Source: a virus
Length of the DNA: 42,021 nt
Strand: one strand, 5' to 3'
IMG/VR virus record: IMGVR_UViG_3300044904_000043
Location: 1 to 42,021 of that record
How positions within the stretch are numbered: position 1 is the stretch's first letter; every line of letters begins with the position of its first letter. A program made the translations under genes and the position numbers. The notes below the pieces were generated by a model. It searched no databases, was not told the DNA's origin, and saw nothing but the letters and a program-made list of their open reading frames with translations. This document shows positions 13,434 to 22,654 of the stretch, in pieces.

Positions 13434-15338
13434 TCAGGCGTCCGGGAGCTGCGTCACGGTGTTCACCACCGTCTGCGGGACGTAGGCGGCAGTGCAAAAG
13501 TCCGCAGCGTTCCACTCGATCAGCGCGAGGTCGAACGTGCCGTGCGAGTTGTCGCTTACCGTGTCAACAAGCATGGTCTTCGTGGACGTGAACAGCCTGC
13601 TCTTGAGCTGCACCAGCATCCCAGGGTGCAGCCTGATGCCGTGCTGCGGGACCGAACAGGTGGCGTGCCACGTCCGCCGGCCACGCGCAAGCCAGGTGCT
13701 GAGCAATCGGTACATCTGGTCGCCGCTTGGGACGGCAAGGACCGACATTCGGAGCTCGCGAGGCTGGTCGATGCCCTCCGTGACCGTCAACCATGGAACG
13801 GACACCTCAACCCGGTCCCACGTCACGGTGTCGAGGTAGTCGCCGATCGCCAGGTTCGGGACCTCCGGCGTGCTCCGGGTGCACTGCATGGTGCCTTGGG
13901 TCGCCAGGATGTCCGGGGCGACGCTCTCCTGGTCGGAGATGACCAGCGACCCCGCGGCCAGATGGTCGAGGCTGACGCGGTACAGGCCGTCCCAGTAGCC
14001 CCATCGACCATTGCAGACCTGGAGGATCGGGGTGACGGCTTGCTCAATCGGCTGGCGTTGCGTGATGGTCAACTCGAGGCGGAACATCTTCTCCGCGACC
14101 GCGGTCCGAAACCAGTGGTCGTAGATCTGACCTGCCCAGGAGCCGGAGAGGTAATAGGCTGAGCCGTCGGTATAGTTGTTCGTCGTTGAGTTGAGGTACC
14201 ACTTGACGCTCGCGTTCTGCGGCATCACCAGGTAGTACGTCGTCCCGGCCACGAATACCCGGCCCGCGCTCACCTGGGTGATGTCGTTGCCGTACCACGC
14301 CGTCAGGTAGTAGTCCCCCGGCCCGTTGATCGGGGCTGGCGGACATGGAAACATATTCGGGTCGGTGCTGCACGTCCAGCCACCGCTTGGGCCGGCAGGA
14401 AGAATGACCGGATACAGCGGGCTTGCTGTGCCCGATAGGCTCGCCCGGAGCTGGAACAGATCAGGCCAGCCCTTGCCGTCGGCGCCATGGTCAAGAACCT
14501 GGATCTTCACCTGAATGGCGAACGAGTCGTTGATGGCCTTGAACGACTGCGCCCTCGGGTAGTCTGTTCCTGCCGACGTATCGCTGAGGGTGTTACCGGA
14601 CACCTGAACCAACAACCTGTCAACGACCGCGTCGCATCCGAGCGCCGAGTCGTACCAGCTCTTTCCTGGGCTACTCTCCAGCGCGTCGACCATGGACTTC
14701 GACAACCCGCAGCCGAAGTCGGGCGAGCGCATGAGCAGCATGAGGGCCGCCATCGGGTTCTCGGTCCACACCGTCGGGAAGTCCGGGGCTGGGATAGTCG
14801 CGTTCGAGTAGTCCCATGCCAACAGGCCGCGTCCGGCAATCTCCACGCGCGGCATCCCGCCGTTGATCGGGGCCGTTGCGAGGTTCACCGTGATGCTCAC
14901 GTAGGCATAGCCTGGCCACGCGAGCTGCGCGATGGTCGAATTCGTAATGTTGCCGGGCGGCGTCTGCGTCAGGGTCCCGGTGCGGATCACCAGGCTGGTG
15001 ACCCAGGACGGAGGCGTCGGGTAGACCTGCGTTTGGTCGAGCCAGATGCTCTCGACTCCGTCAATCGGACCCTCACCGATCAACGCCACCATCTCGATCG
15101 AGGTGTCCCCACCTGCGATGTCAAAGTGGACCAGCTTGCACACAGCCCTAAACCTGCCGAGATTGACCGGGATGATCGTGCCCATCGCGGTGTCGGTAAC
15201 CTCGAGCGTCGCATCCCGCGTGCTGGCCTGGCCGGCCGACGGTGCTGCGGTCTGGGACGGCGGGACAGTGATCACCGGCGTCACCACGATCGGGGTCGCC
15301 GGACCAGACTGGAGGTGCCTGCGAGGGACGTTGCTCAT
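13434..15338 (-). CDS. Tail tip / central hub protein (J-like)
   Basis: A 634-residue structural protein. It begins with a flexible Pro/Thr-rich segment and then a beta-rich body with the ALIGEGPIDGVESIWLDQT stretch that is characteristic of central tail tip proteins of the lambda J/hub group. Later parts include GYWDGLYRVSLDHLAAG and a receptor-proximal half with many aromatic residues. It should close the tail tube and hold the fibre. Its ATG overlaps the previous stop (ATGA), and the fibre gene follows directly. It is shorter than lambda J, the fibre being a separate gene here. Confidence 0.82.
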   Translation of the reverse strand: MSNVPRRHLQSGPATPIVVTPVITVPPSQTAAPSAGQASTRDATLEVTDTAMGTIIPVNLGRFRAVCKLVHFDIAGGDTSIEMVALIGEGPIDGVESIWLDQTQVYPTPPSWVTSLVIRTGTLTQTPPGNITNSTIAQLAWPGYAYVSITVNLATAPINGGMPRVEIAGRGLLAWDYSNATIPAPDFPTVWTENPMAALMLLMRSPDFGCGLSKSMVDALESSPGKSWYDSALGCDAVVDRLLVQVSGNTLSDTSAGTDYPRAQSFKAINDSFAIQVKIQVLDHGADGKGWPDLFQLRASLSGTASPLYPVILPAGPSGGWTCSTDPNMFPCPPAPINGPGDYYLTAWYGNDITQVSAGRVFVAGTTYYLVMPQNASVKWYLNSTTNNYTDGSAYYLSGSWAGQIYDHWFRTAVAEKMFRLELTITQRQPIEQAVTPILQVCNGRWGYWDGLYRVSLDHLAAGSLVISDQESVAPDILATQGTMQCTRSTPEVPNLAIGDYLDTVTWDRVEVSVPWLTVTEGIDQPRELRMSVLAVPSGDQMYRLLSTWLARGRRTWHATCSVPQHGIRLHPGMLVQLKSRLFTSTKTMLVDTVSDNSHGTFDLALIEWNAADFCTAAYVPQTVVNTVTQLPDA

Positions 15339-15964
15339 GCGCCAACCTCTTCGCCCTGGAGCTGCAACGTGAACTGGACGCGCGCGTAGTCGGACACCGT
15401 GACCTCTCCTGGGTCCGCGATCAAATTTCCCAGGAGCAGACGGCAACCCATGAACGACACGGTGACCACCGCTCCGCTGGCCGGCGCGGTCGCGAACGTC
15501 ACCGCGAACCGGTTGTACTCGTCGTCGGTGACCGGCGCGACGGTCCAGTGCAGACCGTCTGTTCCGTACTGCGGGATCGGCACGTGGTTGACCATGACGA
15601 TGGGCAGAAGCTGGTCGAGCGCCAGGTTGCTCCCGCCGAACGGGAACGTGTACGTACCACCGTCACCTACCCCGGCCGGAGTGTCGTCCCACCAATCCCA
15701 TGGGCTCGGCGTGTAGAAGTAGCAGGGAACCGCGCCGCCCTGGAGTGACCTGAGTGCACTGAGAAACACGCTCATACTGAAGGCGTCCGTCGGGTTGCTG
15801 AGCGGGCGGTCGTAAGACAGGGTGACCGTCCAGAACGGTGACGTGCGTCCCATCCCGCGGACCTGGATCACCTTCCCGAGGTCGTCCTTGATGTAGGTGT
15901 TCTGCCACCCCTGCCGGTTCTTCGAGCCGTAGTCGGCGAGCGGGTAGTTCAGGAAGGTCGTCAT
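15335..15964 (-). CDS. Tail tip protein (DUF2460-like / distal assembly)
   Basis: A 209-residue protein starting MTTFLNYPLADYGSKNRQG. It lies between the L-like protein and the hub protein, coupled to both by ATGA overlaps, which is the place of minor tip proteins (M/K position or distal tail). It has a beta-rich composition and many aromatics (WDWWDD at about 98-103). The end (VTVSDYARVQFTLQLQGEEV) resembles the beta-sandwich close of distal tail proteins. The exact family is uncertain. Confidence 0.7.
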   Translation of the reverse strand: MTTFLNYPLADYGSKNRQGWQNTYIKDDLGKVIQVRGMGRTSPFWTVTLSYDRPLSNPTDAFSMSVFLSALRSLQGGAVPCYFYTPSPWDWWDDTPAGVGDGGTYTFPFGGSNLALDQLLPIVMVNHVPIPQYGTDGLHWTVAPVTDDEYNRFAVTFATAPASGAVVTVSFMGCRLLLGNLIADPGEVTVSDYARVQFTLQLQGEEVGA

Positions 15965-16710
15965 AATGCCCTCGCGAGGAGCCTGCGTACGGTGCTCCCG
16001 TTGCCGCCGACGCTGGGAGCAGTGATCGGCGGAACTGGGATAACCGCCGCCCCGATGTTTGATCCAGCGGTGCCAGCGAGTGTCGTGCCGTTCGCCACCT
16101 CGTAGGAGAAGACCGTGCCGATCTGAGGTACCGACGGCCAGCCCCCGTACCGCTGGAAGTTGCTCAGCGCCTGACACCGATCCATGGTCCTGTCGCAGAC
16201 GGTTTCGGAGCCAGCGTAGCCGCACCGTCTGCCCTTGAAGACGAGAACGCAGAGCTGGCTGACGTACCTGCCGACCATGCCGGCGGAGGACTGCCCTGGC
16301 ATCCGTGAGGTTAGCTGCAGGTCGGCGTATTCGGCCGTGTACTGGGCTTGATTGATCACCCCGCTAAAGATGAGCACCGGAGCGAGCTGGGCACCCGTCG
16401 TCGGGTCCCACATGACCTCGTAGACCAGCACGGCGACGTTCTGCAGGCCATTGCTGTCCGCGTCGACCGCGCTCACCTCGTTCGCACCGTTGCGCACGCG
16501 GATGGTCACCGTAGGCGTCGGGCCAACATTGACCGCGCCGACCGTCATCACACCTTCGCTGTACGTCTCGCCGGCCACCTGGATCGCCCCTGGGCCTTCG
16601 CACAGGAGTAGGGGCGTCGCAAACGCGATGCGCACGGCGTGGCGCGCCTGGTAGGCCGGCGCGGTGGCCGCCGCGACGACTCCAGTGGGGAGCGAGAGGT
16701 CGCGGCTCAT
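15961..16710 (-). CDS. Minor tail protein L-like, four-Cys cluster motif
   Basis: A 249-residue tail tip protein. Its C-terminal part carries the L-type signature CVLVFKGRRCGYAGSETVCD with DRC seven residues on, then NFQRYGGWPSVP. The four cysteines are 154, 163, 172 and 179. In lambda, L binds an iron-sulphur cluster through such cysteines while joining the tape measure complex to the hub. The N-terminal half is beta-rich. ATGA overlaps link it to the tape measure gene before and the tip gene after. Confidence 0.85.
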   Translation of the reverse strand: MSRDLSLPTGVVAAATAPAYQARHAVRIAFATPLLLCEGPGAIQVAGETYSEGVMTVGAVNVGPTPTVTIRVRNGANEVSAVDADSNGLQNVAVLVYEVMWDPTTGAQLAPVLIFSGVINQAQYTAEYADLQLTSRMPGQSSAGMVGRYVSQLCVLVFKGRRCGYAGSETVCDRTMDRCQALSNFQRYGGWPSVPQIGTVFSYEVANGTTLAGTAGSNIGAAVIPVPPITAPSVGGNGSTVRRLLARAL

Positions 16711-19700
16711 GCCCACCCCGCAGCCTTCGCCGAGGCCGCCGCGTTCGCCATGATCTGGGCGAAGGCGTTGGCCGAATCGACGAGGCTGTCACCTGCGGCC
16801 TGCGCGCCGTCCGAGAGGGCCTGGACGGCCTTGACCGCCGCGACGTGGGCGGCCTGGAGCGTATCCACCGCGGCACCCAGGCCGTCGAGACTCTTGGTCG
16901 TGGCGGACACCGACGCCGCCTCGGACCCGAACAGGCCGCTGTTGGGGTCGCCGGTCGGGTTTGGGCTGCCACCGACGACCGGTCCCTTCCCTCCGCCCCC
17001 GACTCCACCACCGCCCCCGCCGGTGCCCCCAGGAACTGTCGGCGGCGGGGTGAGGGCGGTCGTCTGCGGGATGCCGTTGAGGTCCTTCAGCGTGTTCGCG
17101 GCGCCCTGCGCGGCGCTCGTCAGCGTGGTGAGGGCGGTAACGAAGTCGTCCACTTCCTTCTGCAGCGCGGCATTCGCGGCGACGACCTGGCCTTCCCAAT
17201 CACCGATGAGCGCGTCCGAGGTGCTGAGCGCCCCGTGCAGGTCGGTGTTGATCAGGGTTGCGATATCGCCGATCGCCTTGTTAAGGCCGGACGTGTCCGT
17301 GGCGATGTACGTCGCCAGGCCCGAGATTGCGTTCTGCAGCTGCTGGTTGGCGCTCTGCACGCCGTTCGCGGCGTTGTTGAGCTGGCCCTGGGCCATGGTG
17401 TTCACGGCCTGCAGGAGCTGGTCGAGCCAGTCCGTCGTGTTGATCGGCTGGCCACCCGGGCCGGTGAGCGAGATCGCGGTCCCCATCCCGTGAAGCGTGT
17501 CGGCGAGGCTGGTGATCTCGCTGGTCAGCGTGCTGACCTGCTCGGGGGTGAGGCCGCCCTTCTGGAGCGCGCCGTAGTCCGACATGAGCTGCTGGACGAG
17601 GTAGTTCCCCTCGGCCTGCGGGCCGGCCGCCTGGGCGTCCTGGAGCTTCCAGTTCTGCATCTCCGAGGTGATGGACTGACCGATGCTCTGCTCGAGGCCG
17701 AGGATCGTGTTCAGTTCGGAGATGTTGTTCGCGTACTGCTGTTGGGTCAGCGAGCCGATCTGGTTGAGCGTGTTCACATCGCTGGCCGGGTCGAGGGCGT
17801 TGAGTCCCTGGCGGAGCTTGTCGACCTGGGTGACCGTGTCGGCGGTCTGCTGCTGCATCAGGGTCAACGTGCTCTCGCCGAACGTCGCCATGGTCTTGCC
17901 GACGCCGGTCGCGAGGTTGGTGCCGAGGTCGGTGAACGTCGTGTTCAACGTGTCGAACTGGGGAACGAGGCCCTGCAACGTCTGGGATAGGTTCATGAGG
18001 CTGCTGGCCCAGCTCTGGACCGCCTGGTCAGCGGCGCTGAGGTCCTCCGTGCTCGAGGTGGCCGGGTTCAGCCCCTGGAGCGCCGCGAACGCCGTCGTGA
18101 ACTGCGACGTGAGGTACGCCTGGAGGGCCCCCGTCCCCTTCGACGTCGCCGTGGTCGTGGCGATGCTGTCGAAGATGGACTGGAACGACTGGTCGATCTG
18201 CTTGCCGGTCGAGACGAGCGATGCCATGAGCTGCTGGTTGGCCGAGATCTGCTGGTTGATGAGCGAGACAGCCTGCGTCGCCTGGGACACCTGGTCGGTC
18301 GAGGACAGCGCCGAGAAGCTCTGGAGGATGTTGCCGATCGAGGTCTGCGTGGTCGCGAGACTCTCCGCCCACTTCTGCACCGCGCCCATCGACGCGTCGG
18401 AGACGAGCTGCGACAGCGGCTTCTGAAGCTCGGTTGTCTCCGTTCCAAAGTCGAGGAGCGCCTGGACGTATGCTTGGAGGCTCGCCATCGCCTTGCTGAA
18501 GTCGCTGGCGCTGATGACCGCGTCCATCTCGTTCTTCGCCCGGTCGGCGGACACGCCGAGCGCCTCCAGACCCGTCGTCAGCGCCGGGCTGAACGCCTGG
18601 AACACCGCCTGCGGCATCGTGTTGTTCAGGAACTGGTTGAAGGCCGTCGAGACGTCGCTGGTCGTTCCGCTGAGGGTCGCCGACCACGCGGGGTTTGCGA
18701 TGGTCTGCTGCTTCATCAGGACCAGCAATTCCTGCAGGCTGTCCTGGGTCGAGGATGCCTTCTCCGAGACCTGCTGGCTCATCTGGGTGAGGGCGGCGGT
18801 ATTCGCCACGCCACCAGTCGAGACGCCAACCGAGGAGAAGGTCCCGCCCTGGGTCGTGTCCTGCTGCCACTTCGTGGTCCAGTCGGCCGGCTGCGTGCTG
18901 CCGGCCGCGACGTTCATCGAGTAGCCCTTCGCGCCAGCCGTGCCGAAGTAGCCCATCGCGGCGCCGACGACAGCACCCACAATTGCGCCCACGTAGGAGT
19001 ACGGATCGGCCGGACCGCCCATCATCATGTAGCCCGATGCGGCCCCCGAGAGAGCACCACCGAGTGCCCCCTCGCCTTGGCTGCCCTTCGCCTGGGCGTT
19101 CGACGAGATTGCCCCGCCGGCCATGGACCCGGCGGCGCCCCAGTTGAAAGATGTTTGCCCACCTACGGGGTCCGTGTATTCCAGGCCGCCGGCTGCCAGG
19201 AGGCCATTCGAGCCCGTGATTCCTGTAATCTGGTGACCCTGGGAGTCCTTCCCGGTCAGCAGCCCGGTCAGCATGTCACCGAGTGACTTCGAGGCCGTCT
19301 TCGCCATCTGATCCGAGAACGACTTCCACGCATCGCTCAGGCCCTTGCCCTCGAAGATCGCAAGGAAACCATCCTGGAAGGCTTTTGTGGTTGACCGCTG
19401 GAGGTCGACGGCCCACTTGTTGAGCGGCGGTACGACCCCAGCGAGGCCGCCGAGGACGCCGGCCTCTATGCCCTCCTCGATCCCGTCGGGGACCATCGCG
19501 CCCATGGTCATGCCAAAGTTGGCGCCCGCGTAACTGGCAAACGAGTTGAACGAGGTGCTTGCGAGTTGGAGCCCCTGTCCGAGCCCAGGACCGGACCACT
19601 CGCCAATAAATCCGGTCGTGAAGTAGTCGGCGCTCTTCTCCCCGAGGTCAACCATGTCGTGCTCGGCGTCGCTCGGGAACGCTGAGGAGTACAGCGGAGA

Positions 19701-21332
19701 CTCGAAGGTTGGCTCCCCCTTCATGTAGTCGTTGCTGTCCTTGAGCGCCTTTGTGAACCCGCTGGCTGCATCCTTGGCGTCCTGAAACTTCGCCTTTGCG
19801 CCGTCGAGTACCTTCTGGTAGTCGCCGCCGAGGTTGATGCCGAGCTTCACCGCCTCGTTCAGGGTCGCCATTTGGGTCTTGTAGTCCTGCGTGGCTTTGG
19901 CGAGTGGATCGAACGATGCCTGGAGGGCGGCGTAGGCCTTAATTGTGTCCTGTATCCCGTCGTCGGTCTCCTGGTAGAACAGTTGGGCGCCTGGGCCGCC
20001 CGGGGCGGCAATGCTCCCCACGCCCTTCGTCAGCGCATCGAACTGCGCCTGGAGATTCAATGCCGGGGCTGGGGTGCGGAGCTGTTCGTCTGAACCACCA
20101 CCGAGCGATTGAAAGAACGCGGTGACGGACGACATCACGCCAGAGCCACTTCCGAGGGTTTCGAAGAACGACTCGAATGCACTCTTCCACGTGTCTACCG
20201 CCAGCGTCGCTTCCTGCACATTTACGGTCGTGCCCGTTAGCCATGCCGTCGCCGCCGGAAGCAATGGACTCCCGAGTGACTGCATCAACTCCTTGGTTGC
20301 GTTCGTTAGCTTGTTCCACGCGCCGACGGTGGTGTTGCCCACAACCTCGGCGCCGTTCTCGAACTTCCCCTCGACCTGGTCAAGGATTAGGTTCATGGCG
20401 CCCATCTGGTCGCCGCCATTGGCCATGGCCTTGATCTGCTCGCGCACGGCCTGGGTGAATGTGACACCGGAGCGCGTCAGCGTCGCCAGACCGGCGGCGG
20501 GGTTCTGCAATGCACGGCCGAGCTGCTCCAGTGACGAATTGAGGTCGCGCCCCGTTACAGACGACATGTCGAGAGCGTCCTTAATCATCCGCTCAAACAT
20601 TGGTCCGGTGACCTGGTCGAACGTCAGGCCGAGCGCCTCGGCGTTCTTGATCGTGTCACGCGAGACGCCGCTCATGTCCGACAGGGACTGCGCGAGCTGG
20701 TCGAGGCGTTCCTTCGAGATTCCCGCGGCTCCCGCGTTGGCGGTCCATGTGGCCGAGAGCTTCGCGTTGACGAGTTCCTCATCGGCCGCCGCCGAGCCAA
20801 TTGACTCCAGCCCCTTGCCCAGGGCCACGAGCGCCGCCATCGCGAGCACAATCGGGTTGGTGAGCATGGCCGTCAGCTTCGGGGCCAGCTGTTCTAGCGC
20901 CGAACCGAAACTCAACGTTCCGCCCTGGACCTGCTCGAGCTTCTGTTTGAGAGTGTCGAGGACGGGCGCGGTCTCGGCATACTTTTCTTTCAGCGCATCG
21001 GCGGCGACCGCGGCCTGATTTGTTACAGCCGTGGTTGCGTTGTACTTCTGCCACAGCGTGTCGAGGCCGGCCGTGTACTGGTCTTGGGTAATCTTCCCGG
21101 CGTCGAACGCCTGCTGAAGGATTTGCTGCGAGGACGCGAGCTTCTCGGTCGCCACGCGCGCCGGTTCGAGCCGGTTGAGGAGGTTCTGGAGGGTCTTGTC
21201 CTGCTGGTCGCCCGACTCCTTCACCGAGAGTATCGACACGCCAAGCGCATCCATTTGAGACTTGATCGCGTCGATGGTGGCCGTGCCACCGGTATTGGTG
21301 ATCGCGATTTCGATCAGCGCGCGCCCGGCCAC
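16707..21332 (-). CDS. Tape measure protein
   Basis: A 1541-residue protein, the longest gene. It is mostly helical, with long Ala/Gln/Leu-rich stretches. A hydrophobic segment lies near 165-195 (TNPIVLAMAALVALGKGLES) and a Gly/Ala-rich membrane-like segment in the middle (YSYVGAIVGAVVGAAMGYFG). It sets tail length and is thought to pass into the cell with DNA. The GTG at 21332 has GGAGGT four bases upstream and overlaps the previous stop by one base, so it was preferred to 21359. The usual chaperone-tape junction is interrupted by a GIY-YIG gene. Confidence 0.93.
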   Translation of the reverse strand: MAGRALIEIAITNTGGTATIDAIKSQMDALGVSILSVKESGDQQDKTLQNLLNRLEPARVATEKLASSQQILQQAFDAGKITQDQYTAGLDTLWQKYNATTAVTNQAAVAADALKEKYAETAPVLDTLKQKLEQVQGGTLSFGSALEQLAPKLTAMLTNPIVLAMAALVALGKGLESIGSAAADEELVNAKLSATWTANAGAAGISKERLDQLAQSLSDMSGVSRDTIKNAEALGLTFDQVTGPMFERMIKDALDMSSVTGRDLNSSLEQLGRALQNPAAGLATLTRSGVTFTQAVREQIKAMANGGDQMGAMNLILDQVEGKFENGAEVVGNTTVGAWNKLTNATKELMQSLGSPLLPAATAWLTGTTVNVQEATLAVDTWKSAFESFFETLGSGSGVMSSVTAFFQSLGGGSDEQLRTPAPALNLQAQFDALTKGVGSIAAPGGPGAQLFYQETDDGIQDTIKAYAALQASFDPLAKATQDYKTQMATLNEAVKLGINLGGDYQKVLDGAKAKFQDAKDAASGFTKALKDSNDYMKGEPTFESPLYSSAFPSDAEHDMVDLGEKSADYFTTGFIGEWSGPGLGQGLQLASTSFNSFASYAGANFGMTMGAMVPDGIEEGIEAGVLGGLAGVVPPLNKWAVDLQRSTTKAFQDGFLAIFEGKGLSDAWKSFSDQMAKTASKSLGDMLTGLLTGKDSQGHQITGITGSNGLLAAGGLEYTDPVGGQTSFNWGAAGSMAGGAISSNAQAKGSQGEGALGGALSGAASGYMMMGGPADPYSYVGAIVGAVVGAAMGYFGTAGAKGYSMNVAAGSTQPADWTTKWQQDTTQGGTFSSVGVSTGGVANTAALTQMSQQVSEKASSTQDSLQELLVLMKQQTIANPAWSATLSGTTSDVSTAFNQFLNNTMPQAVFQAFSPALTTGLEALGVSADRAKNEMDAVISASDFSKAMASLQAYVQALLDFGTETTELQKPLSQLVSDASMGAVQKWAESLATTQTSIGNILQSFSALSSTDQVSQATQAVSLINQQISANQQLMASLVSTGKQIDQSFQSIFDSIATTTATSKGTGALQAYLTSQFTTAFAALQGLNPATSSTEDLSAADQAVQSWASSLMNLSQTLQGLVPQFDTLNTTFTDLGTNLATGVGKTMATFGESTLTLMQQQTADTVTQVDKLRQGLNALDPASDVNTLNQIGSLTQQQYANNISELNTILGLEQSIGQSITSEMQNWKLQDAQAAGPQAEGNYLVQQLMSDYGALQKGGLTPEQVSTLTSEITSLADTLHGMGTAISLTGPGGQPINTTDWLDQLLQAVNTMAQGQLNNAANGVQSANQQLQNAISGLATYIATDTSGLNKAIGDIATLINTDLHGALSTSDALIGDWEGQVVAANAALQKEVDDFVTALTTLTSAAQGAANTLKDLNGIPQTTALTPPPTVPGGTGGGGGGVGGGGKGPVVGGSPNPTGDPNSGLFGSEAASVSATTKSLDGLGAAVDTLQAAHVAAVKAVQALSDGAQAAGDSLVDSANAFAQIMANAAASAKAAGWA

Positions 21333-21868
21333 TAGGACCTCCCGGCGCGCGCGCGCCACCGGCGGCGCTGCGAAGCACTCATCTTCGCTCTGGTTTCCTC
21401 GCTGTGGCGACGACCGACCGAGTAGCGATTCCCAGCATGAGCAGCGCTCATCTTTGCTCTGGTTTCGGGACTCGCCTTCGTGCCGAGGCGATACTTGTTA
21501 CCGAGGTGTGCCAAATGCATCTTTGCTCGTGTCTCAGGACTGTGGGGATGGCTGAGGCCTGGGGCCCCTTCGCCACCGTCCGTGACGTTCGTCAACCGCA
21601 TGCCTGCTCGGCGGCGCGCTGCAATCACCGCACGCTCGGTCGCCGGGCCTTCAGCAACTTCACCAATTGCCACGACGTCAAGCAGAGGAATTAGGCCGTC
21701 CCTCAGAAGCTCTAGAATCCACTTGCACCGATGCGGTTTCGCCTGTAGGTAGCGGGCGTCCCAGAGATGCTGCTGCAACCGGAGCGCGGGGCTATTCGAT
21801 GTCCACCCCACGTAGCGAATCTCCCCCGTGCGCGGATCGAGGAGTTCGTAGACGGTTGCGAGCTTCAT
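21332..21868 (-). CDS. GIY-YIG homing endonuclease with NUMOD3 repeats
   Basis: A 178-residue free-standing homing endonuclease. The GIY-YIG core is at the N-terminus (TVYELLDPRTGEIRYVGWTS) and three to four NUMOD3 repeats (SPETRAKM-type) follow from about residue 108 to 165. The N-terminal half is clearly related to the enzyme at 1062-2024 but the repeat array is shorter. It lies exactly between the tail assembly chaperone and the tape measure, with one-base overlaps on both sides, so the insertion leaves both neighbours intact. Confidence 0.92.
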   Translation of the reverse strand: MKLATVYELLDPRTGEIRYVGWTSNSPALRLQQHLWDARYLQAKPHRCKWILELLRDGLIPLLDVVAIGEVAEGPATERAVIAARRRAGMRLTNVTDGGEGAPGLSHPHSPETRAKMHLAHLGNKYRLGTKASPETRAKMSAAHAGNRYSVGRRHSEETRAKMSASQRRRWRARAGRS

Positions 21869-22176
21869 CAGTACCCCTTTAGGTAGCCACCGCCCTGCTC
21901 GGGCGGTTTGGAATCGCTGTGCTCGGAAGTGGACGCGACGAACTCGTGAAACATGACGCGGAGGCCATCGAAGAGGTCCTCGGGGATGCAGTCGCGCTCA
22001 TCGTCCCAGTACCCGGCCGGCTTGAGCGCCGCGGCGACGCCGGCCCAGTCGACACCGGTGATTCCGGACATTCCAACCCGGACCTGGTCGTGCACCAGCG
22101 ACCACGCTGACAGCACAACCAGGTCCGCGGTCGAGAGGTCCTCCGGTAGGGGCGTGCCCGCGAGCTGGCAACGCAC
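21868..22176 (-). CDS. Tail assembly chaperone, second frame (T-like)
   Basis: The second reading frame of a G/GT-type chaperone pair. Read alone from GTG at 22176 it gives 102 residues, but the frame is open upstream to the GGGAAAA slip site, so the likely product is the fusion described at 22185-22631. Sequence features are SAWSLVHDQVRVGMSGITG, VDWAGVAAALKPAGYWDDE, and an acidic end. No good ribosome site precedes the GTG, which supports expression by frameshift. It ends one base into the GIY-YIG gene. Such proteins coat the tape measure during tail assembly. Confidence 0.78.
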   Translation of the reverse strand: MRCQLAGTPLPEDLSTADLVVLSAWSLVHDQVRVGMSGITGVDWAGVAAALKPAGYWDDERDCIPEDLFDGLRVMFHEFVASTSEHSDSKPPEQGGGYLKGY

Positions 22177-22184
22177 CGCCTCCG

Positions 22185-22631
22185 TTAGGCTTTTCCCTGG
22201 GTCGCCGCCCGCCCTTCCGCGAGCTCCTTGCCGGTGCGCATGAGCGCCCAGAAGACCTCCGGAAACTTCGCCACCAGGTCGTCACGGTGCTCGTCGGTGA
22301 ACTCGTACTCCGGGCCGTCCGCGGTCGGAACGTCGCGCATGCCGAGGCACAGCTCGACGCCGATCGCCTGCTGGATCTCGGGCTTGTCCATGGTCGGCGC
22401 CGTCGAGCTGGCCCGGCACACCGGGCACCTGGCGGCGCTGTCCTGGCCGAGGGGAATGATGCCGATCCCCCCGCACTTGCGGCAGAAGCCGTACCGCGTC
22501 TCCCACCGCCGGCGCATTTCGGCGGTGATCGGGGGCACGAGGAACTCGCCACCGATGAGGGACTCTCCCTCAGCCGTTGTCAGTTTCACCCACACGGGAT
22601 CGGGCGCAAGCCCGATCAGGATCTTCGGCAT
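22185..22631 (-). CDS. Tail assembly chaperone, first frame (G-like) with zinc ribbon
   Basis: A 148-residue protein starting MPKILIGLAPDPVWV with GGAGGAGG before its ATG. It lies between the tail tube and tape measure genes, the place of tail assembly chaperones. Residues 50-72 hold CRKCGG and CPVC (Cys50, 53, 69, 72), a complete zinc-ribbon pattern that is not usual for this group. The C-terminal half is helical and acidic. A -1 slip at codon 147 would make a fusion of about 254 residues with the next frame. The ratio of short to fused product normally matters for tail assembly. Confidence 0.82.
   Translation of the reverse strand: MPKILIGLAPDPVWVKLTTAEGESLIGGEFLVPPITAEMRRRWETRYGFCRKCGGIGIIPLGQDSAARCPVCRASSTAPTMDKPEIQQAIGVELCLGMRDVPTADGPEYEFTDEHRDDLVAKFPEVFWALMRTGKELAEGRAATQGKA
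22191..22197 (-). other. Programmed -1 ribosomal frameshift site (GGGAAAA)
   Basis: On the minus strand the zero-frame codons are CAG GGA AAA GCC TAA. The heptamer G-GGA-AAA is therefore in the exact X-XXY-YYZ phase for a -1 slip, one sense codon before the stop. After the slip the ribosome reads AGC CTA ACG GAG GCG GTG and continues into the 21868-22176 frame. Lambda G/GT and many siphophages use a site of this kind at the same gene position. Confidence 0.85.
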
Positions 22632-22654
22632 CGTTCCTCCTCCTCGTTTTCGGC

